Source of the DNA: Dialister sp. CAG:486
GTDB taxonomy: Bacteria; Bacillota; Negativicutes; Veillonellales; Dialisteraceae
DNA: 12,426 nucleotides
Reading direction: 5' to 3'
NCBI GenBank assembly: GCA_000434475.1
Contig: FR879542.1
Location: 11,358 to 23,783 of the forward strand
In this document: positions 1 to 6,511 of the stretch, piece by piece
Numbering within the stretch: the stretch's first letter is position 1
How the letters are laid out: each line of letters starts with the position of its first letter
The notes under the pieces: generated by a model
Seen by the model: only the letters and a program-made list of their open reading frames with translations
Databases searched by the model: none
Told to the model about the DNA's origin: nothing
Translations under genes and position numbers: made by a program

Positions 1-69
1 GGGGGGGGGTGGTGCGGCGCTTCGCGCCGATCTTTGTAAACGGCGATGCCCGAAAGTAGTATTCAAGTC
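1..69 (-). repeat. Composite intergenic repeat, copy 1 (partial at window edge)
   Basis: The window opens in a nine-G run followed by GGTGCGGCGC-TTC-GCGCC, a GC-rich hairpin that recurs in the other copies. After it comes a 28-base block (42-69, starting GGCGATGCCCGAAAG) that is the reverse complement of 917-944 with one mismatch. The same order of modules, in opposite orientation, lies downstream of the next gene. The element continues to the left beyond the window, so its full extent is unknown. Confidence 0.7.
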
Positions 70-102
70 CCCGCCACCATTGATATAAAAGGAGTCTTTC
101 TC

Positions 103-855
103 ATGGGTCAGCTCAGACGAAAAGTGCATAACTACACCATTCTGGTGCTCATCAAAGAAGGCTCAATGCCTGATTTTCATGTCAAGTCCCTCGCCGCCCT
201 GCGCGTGCGCGAAGGCGAAGAGGTCGACTCCCTCTGCTTTCAGGACTGCGACCAAAAGGAAAGACAGGCCATTGCCAAGGATATGAAGGCCCTTCACGCC
301 TTTCTGTCAGACGACCTCATCCTCACCGCAGACATCAGTGAGAATATGCCTGCCATGGAAAAGCTATATCAGGAATACTGCGATGCCTTCTTCACGAATA
401 CCACGCTCGATATCCTCCCCATCAATGAAGAGGTGACTCCTCTCATGGACGATCCCGCGGCTTTTACGGCGCGCATCGCCGCCATCCAAGGAGAAACAGA
501 TGCATTGAAACGCGCCCGCTCCACCCATGCCATCTATGAGGAAGCGGCAGAGATCCTCTACGGCTATCAGAAAGGCTGGCCCTACTGGATCTGTGCGCTC
601 TCCACCGAAGAAGAACGCGGCATGGAAAAACGCCTCCCCGCGAAAAAGAAAAAACTCTGGATCGCCACCCTCTGCTGGTTCTTCGGTCTGCACTACTTCT
701 ATCTGGGAAATTCCGCGCGCAATCTCTTCTACCTCATGACCGTCGGAGGCTGCTTCCTCTGGATGCTTTTCGATCTCTACCGCCTTCCCGCCATGGTGGA
801 CGAGCGCAATGCAAAGATCGCAGAAGAAGTGTACAAAGAATTGAAAAATGGATGA
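103..855 (+). CDS. TM2-domain membrane protein of unknown function
   Basis: The protein is 250 residues when started at ATG 103, which has an AAAAGGAG ribosome site 8 bases upstream. An in-frame ATG at 46 would add 19 residues, but these lie inside the dispersed repeat and have no ribosome site, so 103 is preferred. The N-terminal ~175 residues are soluble, mixed-charge and unlike any family I recognise. Residues ~180-230 form a TM2 domain: a KKKK cluster, a first membrane helix with GLHYFYLGN (the characteristic H-x-FYLG turn), then a second helix GGCFLWMLFDLYRL ending in the typical D-L motif. A short charged tail (DERNAKIAEEVYKELKNG) follows. TM2 proteins are small two-helix membrane proteins, usually of unknown role, often with a variable soluble domain attached. 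The gene stands alone between inverted repeat copies and no promoter is evident. The TM2 call is firm; the function is unknown. Confidence 0.8.
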   Translation: MGQLRRKVHNYTILVLIKEGSMPDFHVKSLAALRVREGEEVDSLCFQDCDQKERQAIAKDMKALHAFLSDDLILTADISENMPAMEKLYQEYCDAFFTNTTLDILPINEEVTPLMDDPAAFTARIAAIQGETDALKRARSTHAIYEEAAEILYGYQKGWPYWICALSTEEERGMEKRLPAKKKKLWIATLCWFFGLHYFYLGNSARNLFYLMTVGGCFLWMLFDLYRLPAMVDERNAKIAEEVYKELKNG

Positions 856-1060
856 GTGACTAGGGATTAGGGATTAGGGATTAGGGATTGGGGACTGGGA
901 ACCTCAAGTGACTGGTGACTTGAATACGACTTTCGGGCATCGCCCTATATATATTTGCGGCGAAGCCGCCACCTTCACTCCTCACTCCTCACTCCTCATT
1001 CAAGTCGAGCTTTCATCCACAATCAAGGGGGGGCGGCACGCCCCAAGAGCTAACCTAGGA
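856..1060 (+). repeat. Composite intergenic repeat, copy 2
   Basis: Directly after the TM2 gene lie at least four tandem TAGGGAT heptads (from 871), a TCAAGTGACTGGTGACTTG block (904-922), then GACTTTCGGGCATCGCC (928-944), a GCGGCGAAGCCGCC hairpin, three CACTCCT heptads (~976-996), and a terminal block ACAATCAAGGGG...GCTAACC (1019-1057). Each module recurs elsewhere in the window. Block 917-944 is the inverted partner of 42-69. No coding potential is seen; the heptads carry stop codons in several frames. Confidence 0.75.
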
Positions 1061-1089
1061 CCAGGGAAACGCCGGCCCATTCTATCCCC

Positions 1090-1119
1090 TTGACTTTCTC
1101 CCTTGTAACGTGCTATATT
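1090..1119 (+). promoter_or_regulatory. Promoter of the metA T-box transcript
   Basis: TTGACT (1090-1095) and TATATT (1114-1119) are separated by 18 bases. A TGC directly ahead of the -10 makes it an extended -10. Transcription should begin near 1126, just ahead of the T-box stem I. This is a strong sigma-A-type match. Confidence 0.8.
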
Positions 1120-1129
1120 ACTAATAATT

Positions 1130-1386
1130 TCACACAGGCAGTGAAGAGAAGAGTACATGATCGCAGACTGGCAAAGAGAGCGCCCACATGGTGAAAGGGC
1201 GTGCAGTCAGACCATGGAAGATGGCCTCTGAGCCAGGTATGCTGAATGATGAAGCAGCCCGGGCGCTCCCGTTACAGAGCTTGGGTATCATGGAAACATC
1301 GTACCTTAAAAGGCATCTGCGGCGACGCAGCTGCGAAATTGGGTGGTAACACGATCTCTCGTCCCTTTGGGGACGAGAGTTTTTTT
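1130..1386 (+). promoter_or_regulatory. T-box leader, methionine specifier, upstream of metA
   Basis: This is a T-box riboswitch that reads tRNA charging and lets transcription continue when tRNA-Met is uncharged. Stem I carries the AGTA strand (1152-1155), the AGAGAG and ATGGTGAAAGG distal motifs (~1175-1198) and a CTGAATGA specifier loop, with ATG at 1246-1248. The T-box core TTGGGTGGTAACACG (1339-1353) contains the TGGT bulge (1344-1347), which would pair with the tRNA ACCA end and discriminator A. A terminator follows directly. ATG as specifier matches the downstream methionine-biosynthesis gene. A second ATG at 1249-1251 also sits in the loop, so either register gives Met. Confidence 0.9.
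1356..1386 (+). terminator. T-box regulatory terminator of metA
   Basis: A perfect 10-bp stem CTCTCGTCCC / GGGACGAGAG (1356-1365 and 1370-1379) with loop TTTG is followed by seven Ts. The 5' strand overlaps the T-box antiterminator 3' half, so the two folds exclude each other, as in classical T-boxes. Confidence 0.9.
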
Positions 1387-1479
1387 ATGGTTCCAAAGGC
1401 CTTTGGTCCAAGCCCTGCCACTCCTCATTCCCCCCCAAAAAATCCTTTACTTGACTGTCTGCCCAAGGAGGTCTTTACT

Positions 1480-2424
1480 TTGCCGATCAAAATCGCTGAT
1501 GGCCTGGACGCCATCACAGAATTAAAAAAAGAAGGGATCGTCACCATCAATGAAGCTCGCGCACGGACACAGGATATCCGCCCACTGAAGATCCTGATCC
1601 TGAATCTGATGCCCATCAAGAAGCCGACAGAAGTGCAGCTGCTCCGTCTCTTAGGCGACACCCCGCTGCAGCTCTCGGTCGATTTCGCCCGCATCGCGTC
1701 TCGCGAGACCACCCACACGGACCGCTCCTACCTGTCCAAGAACTATCTCACCTTCGATGACATCAAGGATGAGAAATACGACGGCTTCATCATCACCGGC
1801 GCGCCCGTCGAAAAGATGCCCTACGAGGAAGTCGAGTACTGGCCGGAGATGATGAAATACTTCGAATGGGCGGATACCCACGTCTTCTCCACCCTGCATT
1901 TCTGCTGGGCGGCACAGGCAGGGCTCTACCGTGACTACGGAGTAGAGAAGCGCATCCTCCCTCGAAAGCTCTTCGGCATCTACCAGTACGGCCTCACGAT
2001 GGATTACCACCCGCTCCTCCGCGGCTTTGACGACCGCTACTTCATCCCGCAGTCCCGCCACACCTCCATCGACGACAGAAAGGTCGATGAGACACCGGAG
2101 CTCACCGTCCTCTCCCGCTCCTCCGAGAACGGCATCAATATCATTTCCGATCAGGAGTCCCGCCGCATCTTCGTCCTCGGCCACTTCGAGTATGACCTGC
2201 GCACGCTGGAATGGGAATATAAAAGAGATCGCGAGAAGGGCCTTCCCATCCGCTTGCCGGAAAACTACTATCCCTACGACGATCCGCAGGAAAAGCCGCG
2301 CTTCGTCTGGTGCAGCTACGCCCACCTTTTCTATCACAACTGGCTGAACTTCGTCTATCAGGAGACCCCGTACAGCCTCGATCACCTCATGCCATTCAAT
2401 GTGCATAATCCGCTGCATGTGTAA
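1480..2424 (+). CDS. metA: Homoserine O-acyltransferase, MetA family, probably acetyl-CoA dependent
   Basis: MetA acylates the hydroxyl of L-homoserine, the first committed step of methionine synthesis, in the cytoplasm. The start is TTG 1480, 8 bases after a perfect AAGGAGG (1465-1471). It gives (M)PIKIADGL, the normal MetA N-terminus, and 314 residues, the usual family length. The longer in-frame reading from 1246 begins at the T-box specifier ATG and is artefactual. Catalytic residues appear at exactly the Escherichia coli numbering: Cys142 in HFCWAAQAG, His235 and Glu237 in GHFEYD. Residue 111 is Glu (GAPVEKMPY). In studied MetA proteins Glu111 goes with acetyl-CoA and Gly111 with succinyl-CoA, so O-acetylhomoserine is the predicted product despite the family's common 'succinyltransferase' label. 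The gene appears monocistronic, under the Met T-box, with a terminator at 2528. Confidence 0.95.
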   Translation: MPIKIADGLDAITELKKEGIVTINEARARTQDIRPLKILILNLMPIKKPTEVQLLRLLGDTPLQLSVDFARIASRETTHTDRSYLSKNYLTFDDIKDEKYDGFIITGAPVEKMPYEEVEYWPEMMKYFEWADTHVFSTLHFCWAAQAGLYRDYGVEKRILPRKLFGIYQYGLTMDYHPLLRGFDDRYFIPQSRHTSIDDRKVDETPELTVLSRSSENGINIISDQESRRIFVLGHFEYDLRTLEWEYKRDREKGLPIRLPENYYPYDDPQEKPRFVWCSYAHLFYHNWLNFVYQETPYSLDHLMPFNVHNPLHV

Positions 2425-2427
2425 AGG

Positions 2428-2458
2428 GTGACTGGGGACTAGTGACTGGGGATTAGAA
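2428..2458 (+). repeat. Short tandem GTGACTGGGGA-type repeat after metA
   Basis: Immediately after the metA stop lies GGTGACTGGGGACTAGTGAC and then GGGGATTAG, the same heptad/octad vocabulary seen at 862-900, 7150-7165 and 9835-9865. It is a minimal copy of the dispersed repeat's first module. Confidence 0.5.
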
Positions 2459-2527
2459 ATTCGTGCTCACCTGGCGTAAACGCTGTCCTGCCATGCACCA
2501 TGCTGCCTCTCGTTTCCCATGCAAGCG

Positions 2528-2551
2528 AAAAGACCGCCTCGGCGGTCTTTT
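2528..2551. terminator. Terminator after metA
   Basis: AAAAGACCGC - CTCG - GCGGTCTTTT forms an uninterrupted stem with a tetraloop and a U-run on both strands. It lies 104 bases after the metA stop and is the first strong terminator downstream, so it probably ends the metA transcript. Confidence 0.8.
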
Positions 2552-2559
2552 GCTATAAT
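2551..2559 (+). promoter_or_regulatory. Extended -10 element after the metA terminator
   Basis: TGCTATAAT directly follows the terminator and matches the extended -10 consensus, but no good -35 is visible because that position is the terminator stem. It points at the small ORF 2629-2688, about 60 bases downstream. Confidence 0.45.
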
Positions 2560-2628
2560 AGGTCAGGTGCCATCGGCAAGCACGGTAGCGGTATGTTTTC
2601 TGCCCCTGCGTTCAACAACAAGGGGGGG

Positions 2629-2688
2629 ATGATGCCAATGACTGCATATGATTTTTTGACAGTTGTGGTTTGTATAGGGAAACACTGA
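2629..2688 (+). pseudogene. Remnant of a small hydrophobic (holin-like / type I toxin-like) peptide
   Basis: A 19-codon ORF, MMPMTAYDFLTVVVCIGKH, follows a run of seven Gs that could serve as a ribosome site, with an extended -10 about 70 bases upstream. Firmicutes carry many short membrane peptides annotated 'putative holin-like toxin', of the form M-T-x-Y/F-E-x-L followed by a single hydrophobic helix and a basic tail. This ORF has the start of that pattern but stops after eight hydrophobic residues, so it looks truncated. The resemblance is by eye only. Confidence 0.3.
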
Positions 2689-2733
2689 TTAAATCGTTGT
2701 CCAATGGAAAATGGTATCCTGCCCTTCCATGCT

Positions 2734-2812
2734 CCATCTTTATACTCTGCGGTGCTTTTCATTTTTTTGCGCCGTACCGCCATTTCTCATTTCTAATTTC
2801 GCATTTCTCATT
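2734..2812 (+). repeat. Composite intergenic repeat, copy 3 (hairpin module plus CATTTCTCA tandem)
   Basis: CCATCTTTATACTCTGCGG followed by a hairpin (GCGGTGC / GCGCCGT, paired with two G-U wobbles) matches 10160-10205. A run of CATTTCTCA-like units (2781-2812) follows. The substitutions preserve pairing of the stem, which suggests that the folded form matters or did in the past. The rest of this 428-base gap holds only the terminators and the small ORF listed separately. Confidence 0.6.
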
Positions 2813-2816
2813 CCAT

Positions 2817-2844
2817 AAAAAAGACCGCCGAAGCGGTCTTTTTT
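2817..2844. terminator. Terminator of the TRAP operon
   Basis: AAAAAAGACCGC - CGAA - GCGGTCTTTTTT; read on the minus strand the loop is a stable UUCG tetraloop followed by a U-run. It lies 8 bases after the dctM stop and can work in both directions. Confidence 0.9.
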
Positions 2845-2852
2845 TATTGTTC

Positions 2853-4130
2853 CTATTTCAGTACAGACGGCAGCCAGGTGGCAATGCCCGGGAAGAAGCA
2901 GAGAAGCGCGATCTCCAGCACCATGATGAAAGCAAAAGGGGCAGAGCCGGCGATGATATCTTGGATCGAGCTGTCCTCGCTGATGCCCTTGATGACGAAG
3001 AGATTCATGCCGACCGGCGGTGTAATGAGGGCCAGCTCCATATTGATCAGGAGCACGACATTGAACCAGATGGGGTCGAAGCCCAGCGCCTTGATGATCG
3101 GGTAGAGCATCGGCAGCGTGATGAGGATGATGGAAACTGTTTCCAGCACACACCCCAGAATGAGCAGCACGATATTGATGCCGATGAGGATGACCCAGCG
3201 GTTCATATGCCCTTCCGTCACGAGAGACATGAGCGCCTGCGGGACCTGCAGCACAGTCAGGATATAGCCGAAGAGCATAGCGCCGACCATGATGGCAAAG
3301 ATCATGCAGGATGTCTTGATGGTCGAGCGGAGGATCCCCGGCATATCACTGACAGAAAGGCTCCGGTAGATGAAGAATGTGATGACAAGCGCATAGATCG
3401 TGCCGACAGCAGCGGCTTCCGTCGGCGTGAAAACACCGGTATAGATGCCGCCGATGATGATGACCGGCAGCAAAAGCCCCCAGATATTATCACGGAGCGC
3501 TTTCATCTTTTCTTCCGTCGAAGCCTTTTCTTCTCTTGGCTTATTCCAAGAGGCAATGACGATGTACGCCACGAAAGCAAGCGTCAGAAGCGCGCCCGGT
3601 ACGACGCCGGACATGAACAGCTTTCCGACGGATTCATCGGTGATGGTACCGTAAAGGATCATCGGAATGGACGGCGGGATGAGGATGCCGAGGGTACCGC
3701 CGGCAGCGACAGAGCCGACGACGAGCTTTCTGTCATAGCCGCGCTTCAGCATTTCCGGGATCGCCATCGCACCGATAGTGACCGCAGTCGCCACAGAAGA
3801 GCCGGAGATCGCCGCAAAGATCGCACAGGCGAAAATAGTCGCGATGCCAAGGCCGCCGGGAAGATGGCCCATCCACTTGCTGCCAAGCTCGAAAAGCCCG
3901 CTGCCGACCTTGCCCGTCAGCATGATCTGGCTCATCAGGATATAGAGCGGCACCGACGTCAGGACATAAGAGTCCAGCGTCTTGTACGCGATGACAGGCA
4001 CCTGCGAAAGGGTGGACATGTCGATAAACTGGATGATCCCCAGGATACCGGCAATGGTCAGCGTAAAGGCGACCGGCATGCCGATGACAAGGAGGAAGAT
4101 GATGAACAGCGCAAAACCTGCAAGGATCAT
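2853..4130 (-). CDS. dctM: TRAP transporter large permease subunit, DctM type
   Basis: At 425 residues this has the normal length of the DctM/SiaM large subunit, an integral membrane protein with about a dozen helices that carries the Na+-coupled transport path. The N-terminus MILAGFALFIIFLLVIGMP, the helical re-entrant style segments (GILIPPSIPMILYG around residues 165-180; FTPTEAAAVGTIYALVI around 230-250; ITPPVGMNLFVIKG near residue 370) and the hydrophobic C-terminus are all typical. The ATG lies 3 bases after the dctQ stop with a GAGGAGG site inside the dctQ end, so the two are translationally coupled. It is the last gene of the operon, 8 bases before a strong terminator. The substrate cannot be read from this subunit; the Met T-box upstream suggests a methionine-related compound. 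Confidence 0.95.
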   Translation of the reverse strand: MILAGFALFIIFLLVIGMPVAFTLTIAGILGIIQFIDMSTLSQVPVIAYKTLDSYVLTSVPLYILMSQIMLTGKVGSGLFELGSKWMGHLPGGLGIATIFACAIFAAISGSSVATAVTIGAMAIPEMLKRGYDRKLVVGSVAAGGTLGILIPPSIPMILYGTITDESVGKLFMSGVVPGALLTLAFVAYIVIASWNKPREEKASTEEKMKALRDNIWGLLLPVIIIGGIYTGVFTPTEAAAVGTIYALVITFFIYRSLSVSDMPGILRSTIKTSCMIFAIMVGAMLFGYILTVLQVPQALMSLVTEGHMNRWVILIGINIVLLILGCVLETVSIILITLPMLYPIIKALGFDPIWFNVVLLINMELALITPPVGMNLFVIKGISEDSSIQDIIAGSAPFAFIMVLEIALLCFFPGIATWLPSVLK

Positions 4131-4133
4131 AGG

Positions 4134-4637
4134 TCAGTCCTCCTCTTGTGCAAAGAAATCACCCAGAAAATGATTCAGGGTTTCCAAAAACAGTAGAACA
4201 AAGCCGATCACCATGAAGGTCTGCGGGATCCAGAGCGGCACACGCAGAAGCGTCGGCGAAACGATGCCATTCTCAAGGCTCATCAGCATGTAATTCGTAG
4301 ACTCCGTCATGCAGACATAGAGCGCAAAGAGCGACAGAAGCGAAGTGAAGATATCCATGCCCCTGCGCACCCCCTTCGGGAAGCGGGAGTACAGGAAATC
4401 AACAAAGATATGACCATGCGTGCGCATGGTGTAGGACATGCCGAAAAAGCCTGCAAGGATCAGGAGATAGGTAGAGATCTCCATCGCCCAGACAGTCGGG
4501 CGATGCAGGATACTTCTGGCAATGATCTCATAACAGATGATGAAGGCTGTCGCCAGAATAGCCAGCCCCGCGATCGCAGCAGCCGTGCATGTCACGCAGC
4601 CAAGAGCTCGATCAAACATTTTATAAACAGAACGCAT
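4134..4637 (-). CDS. dctQ: TRAP transporter small permease subunit, DctQ type
   Basis: At 167 residues with four hydrophobic segments (about 16-38, 52-70, 92-112 and 135-158), this matches the usual DctQ small subunit, which pairs with DctM and docks the binding protein. The family-typical stretch YEIIARSILHRPTVWAMEIS appears between helices 1 and 2. The start has a strong AAAGGAGGG site a few bases upstream. It is followed 3 bases later by dctM. It is separated from dctP by 343 bases of repeat sequence, unusual for an operon that is normally compact. Identification rests on family pattern, length and order P-Q-M. Confidence 0.93.
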   Translation of the reverse strand: MRSVYKMFDRALGCVTCTAAAIAGLAILATAFIICYEIIARSILHRPTVWAMEISTYLLILAGFFGMSYTMRTHGHIFVDFLYSRFPKGVRRGMDIFTSLLSLFALYVCMTESTNYMLMSLENGIVSPTLLRVPLWIPQTFMVIGFVLLFLETLNHFLGDFFAQEED

Positions 4638-4674
4638 GACAGCCCTCCTTTATTTAATACAAATATATAGGGTG

Positions 4675-4935
4675 GTTGATAGGTTTAAGGGTTTAAGGGT
4701 TTAAGGGTTAGCCCACGGGGCGTGCTGCCCCTTGATTGTTTGCAAAAGAGGGGGAGCGGGTTCTACAGGTTCAGAGGGGGTGGTGCGGCGCAAAAAATAA
4801 TGAAGCGCCGCGAAGTTTTGATAGCGCTTCGCGCCGTCGTCATCTCGAGCGTAGCCGAGAGATCCTCCTTGCAGAACAGTCAGCATGCCAACTGCGCTAC
4901 TTCAATCACCGCTTGCTTCTAATCCCTAGCCACCA
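4675..4935 (-). repeat. Composite intergenic repeat, copy 4, inside the TRAP operon
   Basis: Read on the plus strand: GTTTAAGG octads (three copies, 4682-4705), the GGTTAGCCC...CTTGATTGT block (reverse of 1020-1057), a GAGCGGGTTCTACAGGTTCA block (reverse of the 10212-10245 module), a hairpin GCGGCGC/GCGCCGC (4785-4791, 4805-4811), GCGCTTCGCGCC, and a GTCATCTCGAGCGTAGCCGA block related to 9924-9950. It ends in TAATCCCTAG heptad sequence (4919-4928). It fills nearly the whole dctP-dctQ gap. Confidence 0.75.
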
Positions 4936-4952
4936 GTCACTACTTTACCCGA

Positions 4953-4968
4953 CCGCTGACCCCAGCGG
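4953..4968. other. Hairpin just downstream of dctP
   Basis: CCGCTG - ACCC - CAGCGG lies 13 bases past the dctP stop. There is no U-run on either side, so it is not a standard terminator. A stable 3' hairpin after the binding-protein gene could protect that part of the mRNA and raise dctP over dctQM; this is inference. Confidence 0.35.
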
Positions 4969-4980
4969 CAAACCAGTCCC

Positions 4981-6030
4981 TTATTTCTTCGATGCTTTTC
5001 TGCAGTCTTCCACGAGCTGCTTGCCGAAGTCACCCTGTTCCTGCTCAAACTTCTCGATGACAGAGGCGGTTGCATCCTGCCACAGCTTCACTTCATCCGC
5101 CGGAACCGTGTAGACATCCATACCCTTGGCAGCGAGCTCCTTCAGGCAGCGGTCATCCTCCGCCTTGGTCTCCTTACGGATCTCATCGCGAATCTCTTTA
5201 GCGACTTCATTCACCAGCTTCTGCTGATCCGGAGACAGCTTTTTCCATGAGTTATCATTGATCGCGAGCAAGAAGCCGACATAGGAATGGTTCGTGGTGG
5301 TGAAGTACTTGCAGACTTCATAGATCTTGCGGGACAGGATCGCCGTCTGACCGGAGGACTGGCCGTCGATGGTGCCATTCTTGATCGCCATGTACACTTC
5401 CGAAGAGCTCATGGTCGTCGGAGAAGCACCGAGCGCCTGGATGATGTCAGCCGATGTTTCAGAGTAAGAACGGATCTTCAGGCCCTTGAAATCCTCCGGC
5501 TTTTCGATCTTTTTGGCATTGTTGCAGAACTGTACATAGCCATAGTCAGCCCAGATCAGCGGATGAACGCCCTTCTTTTCCATTTCTGCCGTCAGCTTCG
5601 AGCCCAGATCCCCATCGAGCGCATTGTCAGCCGCTTCGATAGTCGGCAGGACGAACGGCAGATCGAGGACCTTGAGTGCCGGTACGACCATGGACCAGCG
5701 CGCGGTAGAGTTCAGGCCGATATCCAGCCCGCCGCTCATGAGCGCATCATTCATATTCTGGTCATTGTAGAGCTGTCCGGCCGGGTATACCTTGACCTCG
5801 ATCGAACCCTTGGATCTTTCATTGACCTCTTTGGCAAATTTTTCTACACTCTTGGACAGATGATGCTCGGACGGCAACTGATATGCCAGCTTCAGCTCGA
5901 CCTTCTGCCCATTGCCGGATGCTGCCGCCTTCTTATCTCCGCCGGACATGCCGCATCCCGTCATCATACCTGCCATTGCCAGAGCAGCCAGAGAAGCGGC
6001 TGCGATCTTCATCGATTTCTTACCCATCAT
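4981..6030 (-). CDS. dctP: TRAP transporter substrate-binding lipoprotein, DctP family
   Basis: This 349-residue protein starts with a basic-hydrophobic signal peptide and a lipobox ending MMTGC, with lipidated Cys at residue 26, then a GGDKKAAASGNG linker, so it is anchored outside the membrane. The mature part is a DctP-type periplasmic-binding fold: KLAYQLPSEHHLSKSVEKFA near residue 50, YPAGQLYNDQ near 82, and GLKIRSYSETSADIIQALGA near 185. In that last motif Arg187 lies where family members bind the ligand carboxylate. SSSEVYMAIKNGTIDGQ follows. Two adjacent ATGs (6030 and 6027) share an AAAGGGAG site; the second has the better spacing. It is the first gene of the operon, behind a promoter and Met T-box. 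The ligand should be an organic or amino acid with a carboxylate; its identity is unknown. Confidence 0.95.
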   Translation of the reverse strand: MMGKKSMKIAAASLAALAMAGMMTGCGMSGGDKKAAASGNGQKVELKLAYQLPSEHHLSKSVEKFAKEVNERSKGSIEVKVYPAGQLYNDQNMNDALMSGGLDIGLNSTARWSMVVPALKVLDLPFVLPTIEAADNALDGDLGSKLTAEMEKKGVHPLIWADYGYVQFCNNAKKIEKPEDFKGLKIRSYSETSADIIQALGASPTTMSSSEVYMAIKNGTIDGQSSGQTAILSRKIYEVCKYFTTTNHSYVGFLLAINDNSWKKLSPDQQKLVNEVAKEIRDEIRKETKAEDDRCLKELAAKGMDVYTVPADEVKLWQDATASVIEKFEQEQGDFGKQLVEDCRKASKK

Positions 6031-6156
6031 AGATCTCCCTTTCTGCTATACTTACATCAACCTATAAAACACCCTTCTTGAATAAAGTCCTCGAGGGAGA
6101 CAGCAGATTTCGCGACTACCTGCTGCCTCAAGCCCGCTCTCCCTTTCTCAGGTATC

Positions 6157-6192
6157 AAAAAACGCCCTGACTGATAAAAATCAGCCAGGGCG
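6157..6192 (-). terminator. T-box regulatory terminator of the TRAP operon
   Basis: On the minus strand ACGCCCTGGCTGAT pairs with ATCAGTCAGGGCGT (one G-U pair) and is followed by six Ts. It sits directly after the T-box core, so it is the leader's conditional terminator. Confidence 0.9.
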
Positions 6193-6391
6193 TAAACCTT
6201 CACGCGGTACCACCTCGCACTATACTCGGAGGCCTTGTAACGCTGCCAAACGCCGCATCCTACTTCATTCAGATACGGGACTTGCGGACGACTTTGTGAG
6301 GACCCTCTGCTGCCTTTCACCATACGGCAGCTCTCTGCCAGAGAACCGATTCACTCGCTTCCGTTCCTTGTCTTTATTCAAAGTTAAGCTT
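6157..6391 (-). promoter_or_regulatory. T-box leader, methionine specifier, upstream of the TRAP operon
   Basis: Read on the minus strand, stem I contains GCGAGTGAA, then AGAGAG and ATGGTGAAAGG distal motifs, and CTGAATGA with ATG at 6268-6266. The specifier context is identical to that of the metA leader. The T-box core GAGGTGGTACCGCG (about 6216-6203) has the same TGGT bulge, and the terminator follows at once. The leader ends about 125 bases before dctP with no gene between. Uncharged tRNA-Met is therefore predicted to switch on the transporter. The T-box call is firm; Met is assigned by reading the loop by eye and by the identical context in both leaders. Confidence 0.88.
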
Positions 6392-6397
6392 GTGACA

Positions 6398-6426
6398 AGT
6401 ATACACGCTGCATTTATGTTTGTAAA
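6398..6426 (-). promoter_or_regulatory. Promoter of the TRAP T-box transcript
   Basis: On the minus strand TTTACA (6426-6421) and TATACT (6403-6398) are separated by exactly 17 bases. Transcription should start near 6391, ahead of T-box stem I. Confidence 0.8.
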
Positions 6427-6471
6427 GAGGAAATTTTTAAGCTCACGAAAAGGACACGACGCCCTGCGAGA

Positions 6472-6500
6472 GGAGGGCATGCCGCAAATGGCATCCTCCC
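6472..6500. other. Hairpin between two divergent promoters
   Basis: GGAGG-GC-ATGCC, loop GCAAAT, GGCAT-CCTCC: two helix blocks with a 2-base bulge. It lies between the TRAP promoter (minus strand) and the ogt -10 (plus strand). It could be an operator or an RNA hairpin; nothing else supports either. Confidence 0.3.
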
Positions 6501-6511
6501 CCTGCTTGCGA

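Noticed and set aside
871..900. TAGGGAT tandem repeats as a telomere-like end
   Set aside because: The units are heptads close to telomeric sequence only by chance; they are internal, short, and part of the dispersed repeat family.
976..996. CRISPR-like array in short tandem repeats
   Set aside because: Units of 7-9 bases are contiguous with no spacers, and no cas gene is present.
2670..4196. 508-residue plus-strand ORF across the TRAP genes
   Set aside because: It is antisense to dctM/dctQ, extremely rich in Arg/Asp/His without any fold-like pattern, and has no ribosome site; it is a shadow of GC-biased codons.
4710..4890. Small ORFs within the dctP-dctQ gap
   Set aside because: They coincide with repeat modules, have no ribosome site, and resemble only other repeat copies.
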